Assembly (NCBI RefSeq): GCF_003024675.1
Contig: NZ_PYLP01000009.1
Location: forward strand, 18,679 to 82,678
DNA length: 64,000 bases
Direction: 5' to 3'
Origin: Faecalibacillus faecis
GTDB taxonomy: Bacteria > Bacillota_I > Bacilli_A > Erysipelotrichales > Coprobacillaceae
Under the pieces are notes generated by a model. The model was not told where the DNA came from, ran no database searches, and saw only the letters and a list, made by a program, of their open reading frames with translations. Shown here piece by piece: positions 27,362-37,468 of this stretch. Numbering within the stretch: position 1 is the first letter of the stretch; every line of letters starts with the position of its first letter. The translations under genes were made by a program, and so were the position numbers.

Positions 27362-27364
27362 TAA

Positions 27365-27386
27365 AAAAGCCCAGCGATGGGCTTTT
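27365..27386. terminator. Bidirectional terminator between pfkA and rpiR
   Basis: AAAAGCCC and GGGCTTTT pair around a short loop; each strand carries a T-run. Confidence 0.85.
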
Positions 27387-28269
27387 ACTCTGTAATATCA
27401 TTAACAGGGCTATGTAAAGGATGGCGGACATCGTTTTCTTTATCATAGCTTATTTTATTTTGAATATTTGTTTCATAATCTTTTTTGAATAAACAAGAAA
27501 AGATTACATTTAATAAATATTCAATCGATGTTTGTGAAGCAAAAGGAGCAATCTTGGTAAAAATCTTTTCTCTTGAACCAATATTTAAAATATAATTGGC
27601 ATAATGGGAAAGACGATTATCGCCAACAGAAGTTAAAACAATGATAGGAGTTTTCTTTTCTTTTAAAATTTCAGCAATTTTAATAAGTTCATTGGTTTCA
27701 CCAGAATAAGAAATAATCATCGCAATTTTATTTTTATTGGAATTATAAGACATAAAGACTTGTTCTCCAGCGAGCATCTTTAAATTGACATTTCTTTGTA
27801 TTCGCATCATTTTATGTTGGAAAGACATAGCTGCAAGTAATGAATTTCCTGTTCCATAGATATCGACATCTTTGTTTTGATCAAGTAGTTCCACAATTTG
27901 ATGAAGTTGCTCAAAATCAATAAGCTGTATTGTTTCAGCAATTACTTCTTGATTTAAACTAGCGAGTTTATAAGCAATCATAGAATCATTATCTTCTTCA
28001 TTGAAAGGAAAATTGACATCAATACGATCGGTGTGAGCTAAATCGAATTGTAATTCGGCAGAATATTTTATTTTAAAATCACCATAGCCTTTTAATCCTA
28101 ATTTATGGCAAAGTCTTACAATTGTGGCAGGAGATGTATAGGTTTTTTTTGCAAGTTCTTTAATTGAAAGACTTAGAACTTTTTCTCCTTCGTTTAAAAT
28201 ATAGTGAGCGATTTCTTTTTCAGAATGGGAGAAATCAAGCTCAAATTCTAGTTGTGTCATTATACTCAT
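27385..28269 (-). CDS. RpiR/MurR family transcriptional regulator
   Basis: 294 residues from the start at 28269, which follows GGTGAT. N-terminal HTH_6: FDFSHSEKEIAHYILNEGEKVLSLSIKELAKKTYTSPATIVRLCHKLGLKGYGDFK. C-terminal SIS sugar-phosphate domain: DVDIYGTGNSLLAAMSFQHKMMRI and IAMIISYSGETNELIKIAEIL. It is divergent from the 6-phospho-beta-glucosidase gene and probably responds to a sugar phosphate from that pathway. Confidence 0.88.
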   Translation of the reverse strand: MSIMTQLEFELDFSHSEKEIAHYILNEGEKVLSLSIKELAKKTYTSPATIVRLCHKLGLKGYGDFKIKYSAELQFDLAHTDRIDVNFPFNEEDNDSMIAYKLASLNQEVIAETIQLIDFEQLHQIVELLDQNKDVDIYGTGNSLLAAMSFQHKMMRIQRNVNLKMLAGEQVFMSYNSNKNKIAMIISYSGETNELIKIAEILKEKKTPIIVLTSVGDNRLSHYANYILNIGSREKIFTKIAPFASQTSIEYLLNVIFSCLFKKDYETNIQNKISYDKENDVRHPLHSPVNDITE

Positions 28270-28427
28270 TTTTATCACCGTTTTTAGTATAACATGAAAC
28301 AAAGTTTCATGAAATGGCTTTTATTTAAATTAAATATGAAACATTATAAAAAGGAAAGTTGAAGATATTTACTTTCAAGAAGAGATGATTAAAATGTTAG
28401 GTGGATATAAAAGAAGGAGAACATTTT

Positions 28428-29840
28428 ATGGAAAGAAAATTACCAAAAGATTTTTATTGGGGTGGATCAGTTTCATCATTCCAAACAGAAGGACATAGAA
28501 ATGAAGGCGGAAAAGGATTATGTGTTTATGATGTAAGACCAATGAATCCTGAATTTTCAGATTGGAACGATGCTATTGATGAATATACTCGTTATGATGA
28601 AGATATTGCATTAATGAAAGGGATGGGATTCAACTTTTATCGTTTCTCTATTTGTTGGTCTCGTATTATTCCTAATGGAACATTAGATGAACCAGTAAAT
28701 GAAGAAGGAGTTAAATTCTATAGTGATTTAATTGATAAATTATTAGCTGCAGGTATTGAACCAATGATTACATTAGTTCATTTTGATATGCCTTATCATT
28801 TAGTAAAAGAATATAATGGATTTGCCTCACGTTATGTTGTAGATTGTTTTGAAAGATATGCAAAAGTTTGTATTGAAAGATTTGGGGACCGTGTTAAACA
28901 TTGGATGTCATTCAACGAACAAAACTTACACAGTATGATGTTACGTGTTTCTAATGCTGAAGTTATTCCTGAAGGCGTTAGTTATCCAAAACACTTATAT
29001 CAAGTAAACCACAATGTTATGATGGCTCACTGTAAAGCGGTTCGTGCTTTAAGACAAATGCAACCAGATGCTAAATTCTGTGGAATGGGAGCTATTACAA
29101 ATATCTATGCTTATGAAAATAGTCCAGAAAATAATTTCTTTGCAACAAAAGGATATAATTTATTAAATGGTTTCTTAGTTGATACATTTGCTCAAGGTAA
29201 ATATCCTGATTACTGGAACGCTTATCTTGAAAACAGAGGATGGATGCCTACTTTTGAAGAAGGTGACGAAGAATTATTAAAATATACTGTTGATTATATT
29301 GCTTTCTCTTACTATCGTTCAAATACTGTTAAAGCAGGTGAATTTGATTATGAAAGACCTGCTCATGAATGTGTTAACGAAAAACAAATTAAAAACCCAC
29401 ATTGTAAAGCAAATGAATGGGATTGGGAAATCGACCCAATTGGATTTAGATGGACATTAAATGATTTACATCATAGAACTGGACTTCCAGTATTTGTACT
29501 TGAAAATGGTATTGGTTGGCGTGAAGATATGAGTCAAGAAGAAATAGATCAAATGTTAGCTGAAGGTCGTACTATCGAAGATGATTATCGTATTAATTAT
29601 CATAGAGATCATATCAAAGAAATGGAAAATGCAATCTTTGAAGATGGTGTTGATTGTTTAGGGTATATTACTTGGGGACCAATTGATATTCTTGCAAGTA
29701 TGTGTAATATGGATAAACGTTATGGATTCGTTTATGTAAATAGAACAAATAAAGATTTAAGAGATATGAAACGTATTCCTAAAAAATCATATCAATGGAT
29801 TAAAAAAGCTTTCGAATCAAACGGTGCTGATTTAGATTAA
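28428..29840 (+). CDS. Glycoside hydrolase family 1, probable 6-phospho-beta-glucosidase
   Basis: 470 residues from the ATG at 28428, which follows AAGGAG. Family start KLPKDFYWGGSVSSFQTEG, acid/base glutamate in MSFNEQN, nucleophile in VLENGIGWRED, and the tail YITWGPIDILASMCNMDKRYGFVYVN. NEQN in place of NEPW and KRYGF fit the phospho-glucosidases, working on sugars imported by a PTS; the PTS EIIC at 61196 is a distant candidate partner. Divergent from rpiR. Confidence 0.9.
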   Translation: MERKLPKDFYWGGSVSSFQTEGHRNEGGKGLCVYDVRPMNPEFSDWNDAIDEYTRYDEDIALMKGMGFNFYRFSICWSRIIPNGTLDEPVNEEGVKFYSDLIDKLLAAGIEPMITLVHFDMPYHLVKEYNGFASRYVVDCFERYAKVCIERFGDRVKHWMSFNEQNLHSMMLRVSNAEVIPEGVSYPKHLYQVNHNVMMAHCKAVRALRQMQPDAKFCGMGAITNIYAYENSPENNFFATKGYNLLNGFLVDTFAQGKYPDYWNAYLENRGWMPTFEEGDEELLKYTVDYIAFSYYRSNTVKAGEFDYERPAHECVNEKQIKNPHCKANEWDWEIDPIGFRWTLNDLHHRTGLPVFVLENGIGWREDMSQEEIDQMLAEGRTIEDDYRINYHRDHIKEMENAIFEDGVDCLGYITWGPIDILASMCNMDKRYGFVYVNRTNKDLRDMKRIPKKSYQWIKKAFESNGADLD

Positions 29841-29859
29841 TTTATAATATAATTTTGTA

Positions 29860-29891
29860 AAAAGGGAAAATAGAAATATTTTCTCTTTTTT
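29860..29891 (+). terminator. Intrinsic terminator after the GH1 gene
   Basis: AAAAGGGAAAATA and TATTTTCTCTTTT form a long stem with a GAAA loop, followed by T residues. Confidence 0.8.
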
Positions 29892-29920
29892 GTTATAATG
29901 ACAAAAACGGAGGTTATTCT

Positions 29921-30706
29921 ATGAGAGTCATCGATTATCACATGCATACACATTTTTCGGGAGACAGCGAAGCGAATCCTAGAGAACATGTTTTACAAGC
30001 TATAAAAATGAATTTAGATGAAATTTGTTTTACTGATCATCGTGATTTTAATTATCCCATTGATTCGTTTGAATTAGATGTTGAAAATTATTATCAAACA
30101 ATTCAAGCTTTAAAAGAAGAATTTAAAGATCAAATCACGATTAAATGGGGAATTGAAATGGGATTAGATTTGGAGCATCAAGAAGAAATTGAAAAGCTTA
30201 TTCAAAGTTATCCTTTTGATTTTGTTATTGGTTCGATTCATGTTATCCACCATACAGAATTTTATTATGGAGAGTTCTTTAAAGGAAAAACCAAAGAAGA
30301 AGCACATCGAGAATTCTTTGAAGAAACATTAAAATGTGTAAAAGCTTTTGATTGTTTTAACGTTTTAGGACATTTGGATTATATTGTTCGTTATGGTCCT
30401 TACCAAGATAAAACAGTGGATCATGCAAAATACCAAGATATTATTGATGAAATCTTTAAAACATTAATAAAAAAAGGAAAAGGTATAGAAGTTAATACAT
30501 CAGGGTATAAAGATTTAAAAATATGTGGTTTTCCAAATTATGAACAAGTTCAACGCTACTATGATTTAGGGGGACGCATTATTACAATTGGAACGGATAG
30601 TCATACTAGTGATCGTGTTGGAGAAAACTGTTTAACGGTTGCTAAAAAATATCAAGAAATTGGTTTTGAAGATGTTTCAACATTTACGGGTAGAGTTAAA
30701 GATTAA
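29921..30706 (+). CDS. PHP-domain phosphatase, histidinol-phosphatase-like
   Basis: 261 residues. Polymerase-and-histidinol-phosphatase metal motifs: DYHMHTHFSGD at the start, FTDHRDF, KWGIEMGL, FVIGSIHVIHH, VLGHLDYIVRYGP and GTDSHTSDRVGE, together providing the trinuclear metal site. This is HisK type, but the absence of other his genes in the window leaves the physiological substrate open. Preceded by GGAGG. Confidence 0.85.
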   Translation: MRVIDYHMHTHFSGDSEANPREHVLQAIKMNLDEICFTDHRDFNYPIDSFELDVENYYQTIQALKEEFKDQITIKWGIEMGLDLEHQEEIEKLIQSYPFDFVIGSIHVIHHTEFYYGEFFKGKTKEEAHREFFEETLKCVKAFDCFNVLGHLDYIVRYGPYQDKTVDHAKYQDIIDEIFKTLIKKGKGIEVNTSGYKDLKICGFPNYEQVQRYYDLGGRIITIGTDSHTSDRVGENCLTVAKKYQEIGFEDVSTFTGRVKD

Positions 30707-30766
30707 AGGGAATGTGTTCTTTTTTTTAAGATATGGTATAATATAGAAACAAAAGGAGAAAGAATT

Positions 30767-31108
30767 ATGGAGTTATATACAAAAGAAAGTTTAAAAGAAG
30801 TTATTGAAAAATCAAAAGATGAATTTTATATGCCAAAAGCATTATTTGATCACTATAAAAATTTACGTTTAGAAACAAAACTTGCTTATGTTTCAATATT
30901 AGAAACTATGAAAAATAAAGCAGTTTATACAACAGAAAATCTTGCTTATGTTAAAGTGGATAATCCACAAATCCAAGCAAATCTCGCAGAACTTGCAAAT
31001 AAAGAAGTAGATCAAGAAAAAGTAAACAAATATCTTAAAGAACTAGAAGAAGTAGAACTTATAAAGGTAGATAAACAAAATATCTTTGTTTATGATGTTT
31101 TATCATGA
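30767..31108 (+). CDS. Hypothetical protein coupled to a cation efflux gene
   Basis: 113 residues, charged, mainly helical: LYTKESLKEVIEKSKDEFYMPKALFDHYKNLRLETKLAYVSILETMKNKAVYTTENLAYVKVDNPQIQANL. The LRLETKLAYVSILE stretch resembles the replication-initiator DnaD-like/RepA N-terminal winged-helix pattern, a weak resemblance. Preceded by AAAAGGAG. Its stop overlaps the ATG of the cation efflux gene (ATGA). Confidence 0.55.
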   Translation: MELYTKESLKEVIEKSKDEFYMPKALFDHYKNLRLETKLAYVSILETMKNKAVYTTENLAYVKVDNPQIQANLAELANKEVDQEKVNKYLKELEEVELIKVDKQNIFVYDVLS

Positions 31109-32271
31109 TCAATTATCTTGTTAAGAAATTTATAGATGATTATGATGACTATAAAAATCAAAGAGTACGACAAGCTTATGGAACGTTATGTTCCATTTTG
31201 TCGATTATATGCAATATTATTTTAGTTATTTTCAAAATAACAATAGGTCTCTTTGTTCATTCTGTAGCAATTCAAGCAGATGCTTTAAACAACCTATCTG
31301 ATGTTGGAAGCAATCTCGCATCCTTATTTGGTTTCAAACTTGCTAATAAACATCCTGATAACGATCATCCTTATGGACATGGACGTTATGAATATATTGC
31401 AGGAATGATTATTGCCTTTTTGATTTTAGTTGTAGGTATTCAATCATTGAAAGAATCAGTTGTTAAAATATTTGTTCCTGAAAAAGTCACTTTTTCAATT
31501 GTGGCGGTAATTATTTTAGTCGTTTCTATTTTTATTAAATTATGGATGTATTATTTTAATCATCAAATAGGAAATAAAATAGATTCTTCATCTTTAAAAG
31601 CAGCAGGACAAGATAGTCTAAATGATGTTGTCACGACATTTGCGACACTCGTTGCTTTATTACTTACTTTGATTACCGATTTACCAGTAGATGGTATTAT
31701 TGGGACTATTGTTTCTATCATTGTTATTCTTGCAGGAATCAATGTGTTTAAAGATACAATCAATCCTTTACTAGGACTTGCACCAGATAAAGCCTTAATT
31801 GATAGTATTGAACATTTTATTATGTCTTATGAAAAACCTTTAGGAATTCATGATTTAATGATGCACGATTATGGTCCAGGAAGGATGTTTATGACACTTC
31901 ATGTAGAAGTAGACAGTCGCGAAGATATTATGAAGATTCATGAAGAAATTGATGATATCGAAAGAGCTATCCAAGAAAAATATCATATTCATACAACCAT
32001 TCATTATGATCCTGTAGATATTCATAATCCACAGTTACTTGCTTTAAAACAACAAGTTTTAGAAATTGTTCAACATATTAATGAAAATTATTCGATTCAT
32101 GATTTTCGTATGGTCCCAGGGAAAAATCATACAAATTTAATTTTTGATGTATTAATTCCTGCAAATGATCAAATTAGTCATCAAATTTTAAAAAATATGA
32201 TTAGTGCACAAGTTAAACAAATAAATGATGAATACCATTGTGTTATTGAAATTGATCATGCTTTTGTCTAA
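31105..32271 (+). CDS. Cation diffusion facilitator transporter
   Basis: 388 residues. Six membrane segments with metal sites QADALNNLSDVGSN (segment 2) and AAGQDSLNDVVTT (segment 5). HPDNDHPYGHGRYEY is the conserved loop after segment 2. A cytoplasmic zinc-transporter dimerisation domain follows (about residues 205-285: LGIHDLMMHDYGPGRMFMTLHVEVDSREDI), and the tail adds about 80 further residues resembling a second such domain. Exports zinc, manganese or iron. ATG overlaps the previous gene. Confidence 0.92.
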   Translation: MINYLVKKFIDDYDDYKNQRVRQAYGTLCSILSIICNIILVIFKITIGLFVHSVAIQADALNNLSDVGSNLASLFGFKLANKHPDNDHPYGHGRYEYIAGMIIAFLILVVGIQSLKESVVKIFVPEKVTFSIVAVIILVVSIFIKLWMYYFNHQIGNKIDSSSLKAAGQDSLNDVVTTFATLVALLLTLITDLPVDGIIGTIVSIIVILAGINVFKDTINPLLGLAPDKALIDSIEHFIMSYEKPLGIHDLMMHDYGPGRMFMTLHVEVDSREDIMKIHEEIDDIERAIQEKYHIHTTIHYDPVDIHNPQLLALKQQVLEIVQHINENYSIHDFRMVPGKNHTNLIFDVLIPANDQISHQILKNMISAQVKQINDEYHCVIEIDHAFV

Positions 32272-32293
32272 GAGGAGGAGAAATCCTCTTTTT
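32270..32293 (+). terminator. Intrinsic terminator after the cation efflux gene
   Basis: AAGAGGA and TCCTCTT pair around GGAGAAA and lead into T residues. Confidence 0.85.
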
Positions 32294-32324
32294 ATAATAT
32301 TGATATTATAATTAGGAGAAGAAA

Positions 32325-32855
32325 ATGGAAAATATTGTAAAAGAAATTTGGGATGAAGTAAAAATGAAAGGAAATATAGTACAAGGAATATATGCTATTG
32401 AAAAAGTGTTTTTGGTCTTTATTTTAAGCATGTTCATTATGCCAACAACAATTGATATAGAAAAAATAGATATTTTGCGACAATTTTTTTCTATTTTTAA
32501 TTATGTTAATGAGTTAAAAAATACAAATTTAATAGTTTTTGGTCCAACTGCTTGTCTTGCTTTGTATATAGTTACAAGATATGTATATTTGAAAATAATT
32601 AAATATTTTTGTTATGATGGTGACGAATTAAAACAGTGCATAGCTATATTTATTACAATTGAAAATGTGATAGAACTTATAGGAACGATTCTTATGTTTT
32701 TGTTTTTGTTAGAGGTTACAATACAATATTATTACACCAAAACTATATGTGTGGAACTTTTTGCAATACTCAATTATGTTGGGTTTATCATAACCATTTT
32801 GAATGATACTTTAGAAAACTATTATAGAAAAATAAAAAATTTAATTTTTAAATAA
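32325..32855 (+). CDS. Hypothetical membrane protein
   Basis: 176 residues with about four membrane segments (VFLVFILSMFIMPTTI, FGPTACLALYIVTRYVYL, IFITIENVIELIGTILMFLFLLEVTI, VELFAILNYVGFIITIL). Preceded by TTAGGAGAAG. No family recognised. The base composition here is even richer in A and T than around it, which can mark a recent arrival, but no ends of an element are visible. Confidence 0.5.
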   Translation: MENIVKEIWDEVKMKGNIVQGIYAIEKVFLVFILSMFIMPTTIDIEKIDILRQFFSIFNYVNELKNTNLIVFGPTACLALYIVTRYVYLKIIKYFCYDGDELKQCIAIFITIENVIELIGTILMFLFLLEVTIQYYYTKTICVELFAILNYVGFIITILNDTLENYYRKIKNLIFK

Positions 32856-32943
32856 GTAATTTGTTTCGGATTTTTTGTTAATACAATAATGATTGTAAGG
32901 GTTGTATATACATGTTATAATATCTCTCATAGGAGGATTTTTT

Positions 32944-34113
32944 ATGGAAAAAGTCATGTTAGGTGTTTCTTTATATCCAGAACAAGAAGTTCTTGAAGAA
33001 ATTGATGCGTATTTAAAAATGGCATCAAGTTATGGATTTAAAAAAGTATTTACGAGCATGTTTTCTGTATCAGGAACAAAGGAAGAAGTGATTGCATATT
33101 TTAAAGATTTTACAAAAATCGTTCATAAATATGGCATGGTTGTTTCTGGGGATTGTAACAGCGAACTTTTTCATAGATTAGGTGCAACTGAAACAGATCT
33201 TTCGGTTTTTAAGGAAATTGGTGTCGATATTTTAAGAATGGATTTTAGTTTTAATGATGAAAGGGATGCAACATTGATCAATAATAAAGAAGGTATCAAA
33301 ATTGAAATGTCAACAAGCTTTATTGAAATCATTGAAGCCGCTATTAAAAATGGGGCAAAACCTGAAAATATTTCAACATGTCATAATTTCTATCCAGAAA
33401 GATATACTGCGCCAAGTTTAGAAGCAATCAATGAAATTAATAATTATTGGAAAGCAAAGAATATTCCTGTCGCAATCTTTATTTCAAGTTTAGTTAAAGG
33501 AAGTCATGGACCATGGCCTGTTAGTGATGGACTTCCAACGATTGAAGAGCATCGTGATATGCCAATAGAAGAACAATTAAAACATTGTCTAGCTTTAGAT
33601 AATGTTGATGAAATCATTATTGGAAATGCTTATGCGAGCGAAGATGAATTTAAAGCAATCGATCAAGTCATGAAACAAGTCTATGTCGATGTTCCCAAAA
33701 ATGAAGCTTTTGGTTTTTTAGCTGATTTTATTCCACATGGAATGATTAAAAGAGTTCCTTTTAAAATTCAATTAGAAGAAGGAATCACAGAACTTGAAAA
33801 AGAAATCTTATTCAATTATCCAACGCATAGTGATTTAGGAGATTGTATGAATTATATGTTACGTTCTCGTTGGACAAGAATGATTTATAAAGGAAAAGAA
33901 ATTCCTTGTCGTCCTTGTACCAAGACGCACTATACAAGAGGGGATGTTGTTATTGTCAATGACAACCTTGCCCATTATCGAGGAGAAATTCAAATTGTTT
34001 TAAAAGATATGAAAGTAGATGGACAAAGAAATTTACTTGGTCGTATTGATGAAAGTGAAATCTTTATTTTAGAACATATTAAAGCCAAAGATGTTTTTAC
34101 CTTTGTTGAATAA
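32944..34113 (+). CDS. mupG: MupG-like 6-phospho-N-acetylmuramidase (DUF871)
   Basis: 389 residues. The start at 32944 follows AGGAGG; upstream codons lack a ribosome site. The N-terminal TIM-barrel-like domain starts VMLGVSLYPEQEVLEEIDAYLKMASSYGFKKVFTSMF, continues MVVSGDCNSELFHRLG and LRMDFSFND, then STCHNFYPERYT. The C-terminal cyclophilin-like domain holds RPCTKTHYTRGDVVIVND and QIVLKDM, with NLLGRID. In S. aureus MupG cleaves MurNAc-6-phosphate-GlcNAc in cell-wall recycling. No mur recycling genes are adjacent here. Confidence 0.88.
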   Translation: MEKVMLGVSLYPEQEVLEEIDAYLKMASSYGFKKVFTSMFSVSGTKEEVIAYFKDFTKIVHKYGMVVSGDCNSELFHRLGATETDLSVFKEIGVDILRMDFSFNDERDATLINNKEGIKIEMSTSFIEIIEAAIKNGAKPENISTCHNFYPERYTAPSLEAINEINNYWKAKNIPVAIFISSLVKGSHGPWPVSDGLPTIEEHRDMPIEEQLKHCLALDNVDEIIIGNAYASEDEFKAIDQVMKQVYVDVPKNEAFGFLADFIPHGMIKRVPFKIQLEEGITELEKEILFNYPTHSDLGDCMNYMLRSRWTRMIYKGKEIPCRPCTKTHYTRGDVVIVNDNLAHYRGEIQIVLKDMKVDGQRNLLGRIDESEIFILEHIKAKDVFTFVE

Positions 34114-34135
34114 AGTAGATGTAAATCTACTTTTT
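34112..34135 (+). terminator. Intrinsic terminator after mupG
   Basis: AGTAGAT and ATCTACT pair around a short loop and run into T residues. Confidence 0.85.
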
Positions 34136-34183
34136 CTTATGGCGTAAAAAGGAAAAATATGACATAATGAATGAGGTGATAAT

Positions 34184-35350
34184 ATGGAAAATACAAAAAA
34201 AGAAAAGAAAGAATATACTAAAGATTCTTTGGATGATGGAGTTATTACAACAGGTTTTTTAGAAGTTTTACCTGATGGATATGGTTTTATTAGAAATGCG
34301 AATTATTTATCAGATCCTCATGATGTTTATGTCTCACAATCACAAATTTATAAATTTAAATTAAAGACAGGAGACTTTATTACAGGTGTTGTTAGAGAAC
34401 CAAAAGCAACAGAAAAGTTTAGATCTTTATTACATATCCAAAAAATTAATCATTATGATTTAGAAACAGCAATGAAAAGAAAAGCTTTTGAAAGCTTAAC
34501 ACCTATTTTTCCAAATGAAAAAATTAATCTTGGAAAAAATGGTAAAATAGCGATGCGTATGATTGATTTACTTGCACCTATTGGAAAAGGACAAAGAGGA
34601 ATCATTGTTTCACCACCAAAGGCAGGAAAAACAACACTTTTAAAAGATATTGCTTTAGCGGTTAAAGAAAATAATAAAGATATACATATATTGATTCTAT
34701 TAATTGATGAAAGACCAGAAGAAGTTACAGATATTAAAGAAGCTGTTGAAGGAGATAATGTAGAAGTTCTTTATTCAACATTCGATGAAACACCAGACCG
34801 ACATAAAAAAGTATCTGAAATGGTCATTGAAAGAGCAAAACGTCTTGTTGAACATGGACAAGATGTGATGATTTTACTTGATAGTATTACACGATTAACA
34901 CGTTCATATAACCTGATTTGTTCTCCTTCAGGAAGAACTCTTTCAGGGGGGTTAGATCCAAACTGTCTTTATATGCCCAAAAGATTCTTTGGGGCAGCTC
35001 GAAATATGCGCGAAGGAGGAAGTCTTACCATTCTTGCAACAGCGCTTGTTGATACAGGAAGCCGTATGGATGATGTGATTTATGAAGAATTTAAAGGAAC
35101 AGGAAATATGGAACTTGTGTTATCACGTGCAATGCAAGAAAAAAGAATCTTTCCAGCCATCGATATCGCAAAATCTGGAACACGACGTGAAGATCTTCTT
35201 TTAAGTGAAAAAGAATTACAAGTCAATCATGATATTCATTACTTATTAAATGGTTCGCGTGCAAGTCAATCTTTAGATGACGTTATTTTGCTTTTTAGAA
35301 ATACAAAAGATAATGAAGCTCTTATTGAAACAATGTTAAAAAGAAAGTAG
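34184..35350 (+). CDS. rho: Transcription termination factor Rho
   Basis: 388 residues. RNA-binding cold-shock-like domain: [32 protein letters not shown]. ATPase domain with Walker [16 protein letters not shown], Walker [16 protein letters not shown]-loop-like [14 protein letters not shown], arginine finger region and R-loop [17 protein letters not shown]. The N-terminal RNA-binding extension is short and charged, as in many Firmicutes. Preceded by GAGGTGAT. Confidence 0.96.
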   Translation: MENTKKEKKEYTKDSLDDGVITTGFLEVLPDGYGFIRNANYLSDPHDVYVSQSQIYKFKLKTGDFITGVVREPKATEKFRSLLHIQKINHYDLETAMKRKAFESLTPIFPNEKINLGKNGKIAMRMIDLLAPIGKGQRGIIVSPPKAGKTTLLKDIALAVKENNKDIHILILLIDERPEEVTDIKEAVEGDNVEVLYSTFDETPDRHKKVSEMVIERAKRLVEHGQDVMILLDSITRLTRSYNLICSPSGRTLSGGLDPNCLYMPKRFFGAARNMREGGSLTILATALVDTGSRMDDVIYEEFKGTGNMELVLSRAMQEKRIFPAIDIAKSGTRREDLLLSEKELQVNHDIHYLLNGSRASQSLDDVILLFRNTKDNEALIETMLKRK

Positions 35351-35372
35351 GATAGTTTTTCTATCCTTTTTA
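35349..35372 (+). terminator. Intrinsic terminator after rho
   Basis: AGGATAG pairs with CTATCCT around TTTTT and ends in T residues at the rho stop. Confidence 0.85.
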
Positions 35373-35384
35373 AATAGGTGATTT

Positions 35385-36491
35385 ATGATTGAAATAAAAC
35401 ATGAAAAACTAAATATAAAAGGAAAATATCGATGTATTGTTATTTCAGACATACATAGCCATTTAGAACGTTTTCAGCAAATCTTAAAAGAAGTAGATTA
35501 TACAACAAATGATTATTTAATTATTAATGGAGATTTTGTAGAAAAGGGGACACAGGCTATTGAGACGGTTCATTATCTTCAATATCTCCAACAACAAAGC
35601 AAAAGAGTATATGTTTTACTTGGTAATTGTGAGTATGCTTTAGATGCTTTAATCAATGAGGATAGATTATGTCAAGAAATGCTTCACTATTTACGTAAAA
35701 TTGGTAAAAGTGGTATGATTGATCAAATTGTTTTTCAAAAACACTTGGATTTAAAGAAAGAAAACCCAAAACTTTTACAAAAAATTGTAAGAGATTCTTT
35801 AAAAAATGAACTTACTTATCTCCAAAGTTTACCCACTTCTTTAGAAACAAATGATTTTCTATGTATTCATGCGGGAATTGAAAAGAAAAAGGATTGGCAA
35901 GATGCACCACTTTCTTCTTTTATAGAAAAAAGAGATTTTCAAAAAGTAGGGCATTGTTTAGATAAATATGTGATTGTAGGACATTTACCTACCTCTAATT
36001 TTTATAAAAACCAAATTAATAACGATATTTGTTTTGATGAAGATAAAAAAATCATTAGTATTGATGGTGGAACAGGAGTTAAATTTATTAGTCAATTAAA
36101 TGCTTTAATTATTGAAAAGGATGACCAAGGTCTTCATTTTAAACAACATGAAGTTCAACCTTTACCTGTTTATCAAATCAAGAAAGATTATTTTGTTGAA
36201 AAGAAAGAAATTCATAAGGTGGCATGGCCTCATTTTGAAATAGAAATATTAGAAAAAAAAGATGAATTTTCTTTATGTCGAGTGCTTGATAAAAATGATA
36301 TTTTATGGATTAAAAATGAATTTATCTATGAAAAAAAGAAACACTATTATTGTTTAGATGATTATATAGATGCTTTTTTATCAGTAAAAAAAGGAGAGCT
36401 AATAAAAGTTGTAGGCATTTATCATAATTGGGCCTATATAAAATATAAAAATGAAATTGGTTGGATTCCAATAAAAATATTAGATGAATAA
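35385..36491 (+). CDS. Calcineurin-like metallophosphatase with SH3-like tail
   Basis: 368 residues. Metallophosphoesterase motifs in order: VISDIHSHLERF, LIINGDFVEKG, VYVLLGNCEYALD (in place of GNHE), LCIHAGIEKKK and VIVGHLPTS. The ending KGELIKVVGIYHNWAYIKYKNEIGWIPIKIL looks like a bacterial SH3 domain, unusual for this enzyme group. It resembles the symmetrical Ap4A-hydrolase/serine phosphatase type (PrpE/ApaH). Substrate not known. Confidence 0.75.
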   Translation: MIEIKHEKLNIKGKYRCIVISDIHSHLERFQQILKEVDYTTNDYLIINGDFVEKGTQAIETVHYLQYLQQQSKRVYVLLGNCEYALDALINEDRLCQEMLHYLRKIGKSGMIDQIVFQKHLDLKKENPKLLQKIVRDSLKNELTYLQSLPTSLETNDFLCIHAGIEKKKDWQDAPLSSFIEKRDFQKVGHCLDKYVIVGHLPTSNFYKNQINNDICFDEDKKIISIDGGTGVKFISQLNALIIEKDDQGLHFKQHEVQPLPVYQIKKDYFVEKKEIHKVAWPHFEIEILEKKDEFSLCRVLDKNDILWIKNEFIYEKKKHYYCLDDYIDAFLSVKKGELIKVVGIYHNWAYIKYKNEIGWIPIKILDE

Positions 36492-36565
36492 TCTTAAGGA
36501 ATTTTTAGAAGTATTTTATGTTTTTTTTAAGAAATAAAGGATAAAATAAAAAGGAAGCGAAAGAC

Positions 36566-37468
36566 ATGGAACTTAGAATTTTACAGTATTTTTTAATGGT
36601 TGCAAGAGAAGAAAATATTACCCGTGCAGCAAAACAATTAAATATGACGCAACCTACCTTATCAAGACAATTAATGCAATTAGAAGATGAATTAGGCAAG
36701 CCGTTATTTATTCGTGGTAAAAGAAAAATTGAATTAACAGATGAAGGTGTCTTACTTAGAAGAAGGGCAGAAGAAATTCTTTCTTTAGTTAATAAAACGG
36801 AACAAGAAATCACACAAAGCGAAGAAGAAATGGTTGGACAAATTATGATTGGAACCGGTATTTTTTCTTCATCACAAACTTTTCTTTCTAAAGTAATTGA
36901 AGAATTTCATGAAGAGTATCCCCTTGTTAAATTTGATATTTATACAGGAAATGCGGATTTAATTAAAGAAAGAATTGATCAAGGACTGGTTGATATTGGA
37001 ATTTTGTTGGAACCGGTCGATATTTCAAAATACAATCATATACGTATTCCACTTCAAGAAAAATGGGGAGTTATTGCTTCAAAAGAAAATAAGCTTGCTA
37101 AAAAGCAAGTTGTTGAAAAAGATGATTTAAAAGATGTTCCTTTATTTCTAACAAATCGAGAAATAATTCAAAGTGAAATTTCTAACTGGCTAAAAGGGGA
37201 TATTCCTTTAAATAGCGCTTATTCTTATAATTTTGCTTCAGCAATTCTTCCGTTTATTCAAGATAATAAAGGAGTTGCTATTACTATTGAAGGCGCTTAT
37301 CAAGTTTTAAATCAAGATCAAATATGTTTTATTCCGTTTTCTCCACAACTTTCAACAAATACAGTTCTTGTATGGAAAAAATATACGCGTCTTTCACCAG
37401 TGATTAATAAATTTATAAAGAAATCACAAGAATATCTAGAAAAAAATAGGAGTCTATATGAAAAATAA
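36566..37468 (+). CDS. LysR family transcriptional regulator
   Basis: 300 residues. N-terminal HTH: MELRILQYFLMVAREENITRAAKQLNMTQPTLSRQLMQLEDELGKPLFIRGKRKIELTDEG, a pattern typical of the HTH_1/CynR-like subgroup. The effector domain includes GTGIFSSSQTFLSKVIEEFHEEYPLVKFDIYTGNADLIKERIDQGLVDIGILLEP. It overlaps the deacetylase gene by 11 bases, so the two are co-expressed. Preceded by AAGGAAGCG. Confidence 0.9.
   Translation: MELRILQYFLMVAREENITRAAKQLNMTQPTLSRQLMQLEDELGKPLFIRGKRKIELTDEGVLLRRRAEEILSLVNKTEQEITQSEEEMVGQIMIGTGIFSSSQTFLSKVIEEFHEEYPLVKFDIYTGNADLIKERIDQGLVDIGILLEPVDISKYNHIRIPLQEKWGVIASKENKLAKKQVVEKDDLKDVPLFLTNREIIQSEISNWLKGDIPLNSAYSYNFASAILPFIQDNKGVAITIEGAYQVLNQDQICFIPFSPQLSTNTVLVWKKYTRLSPVINKFIKKSQEYLEKNRSLYEK

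Noticed and set aside
32325..32855. Recent horizontal gene from its richer A/T content
   Set aside because: The whole window is AT-rich and no element ends, repeats or integrase are nearby; composition alone is not enough.
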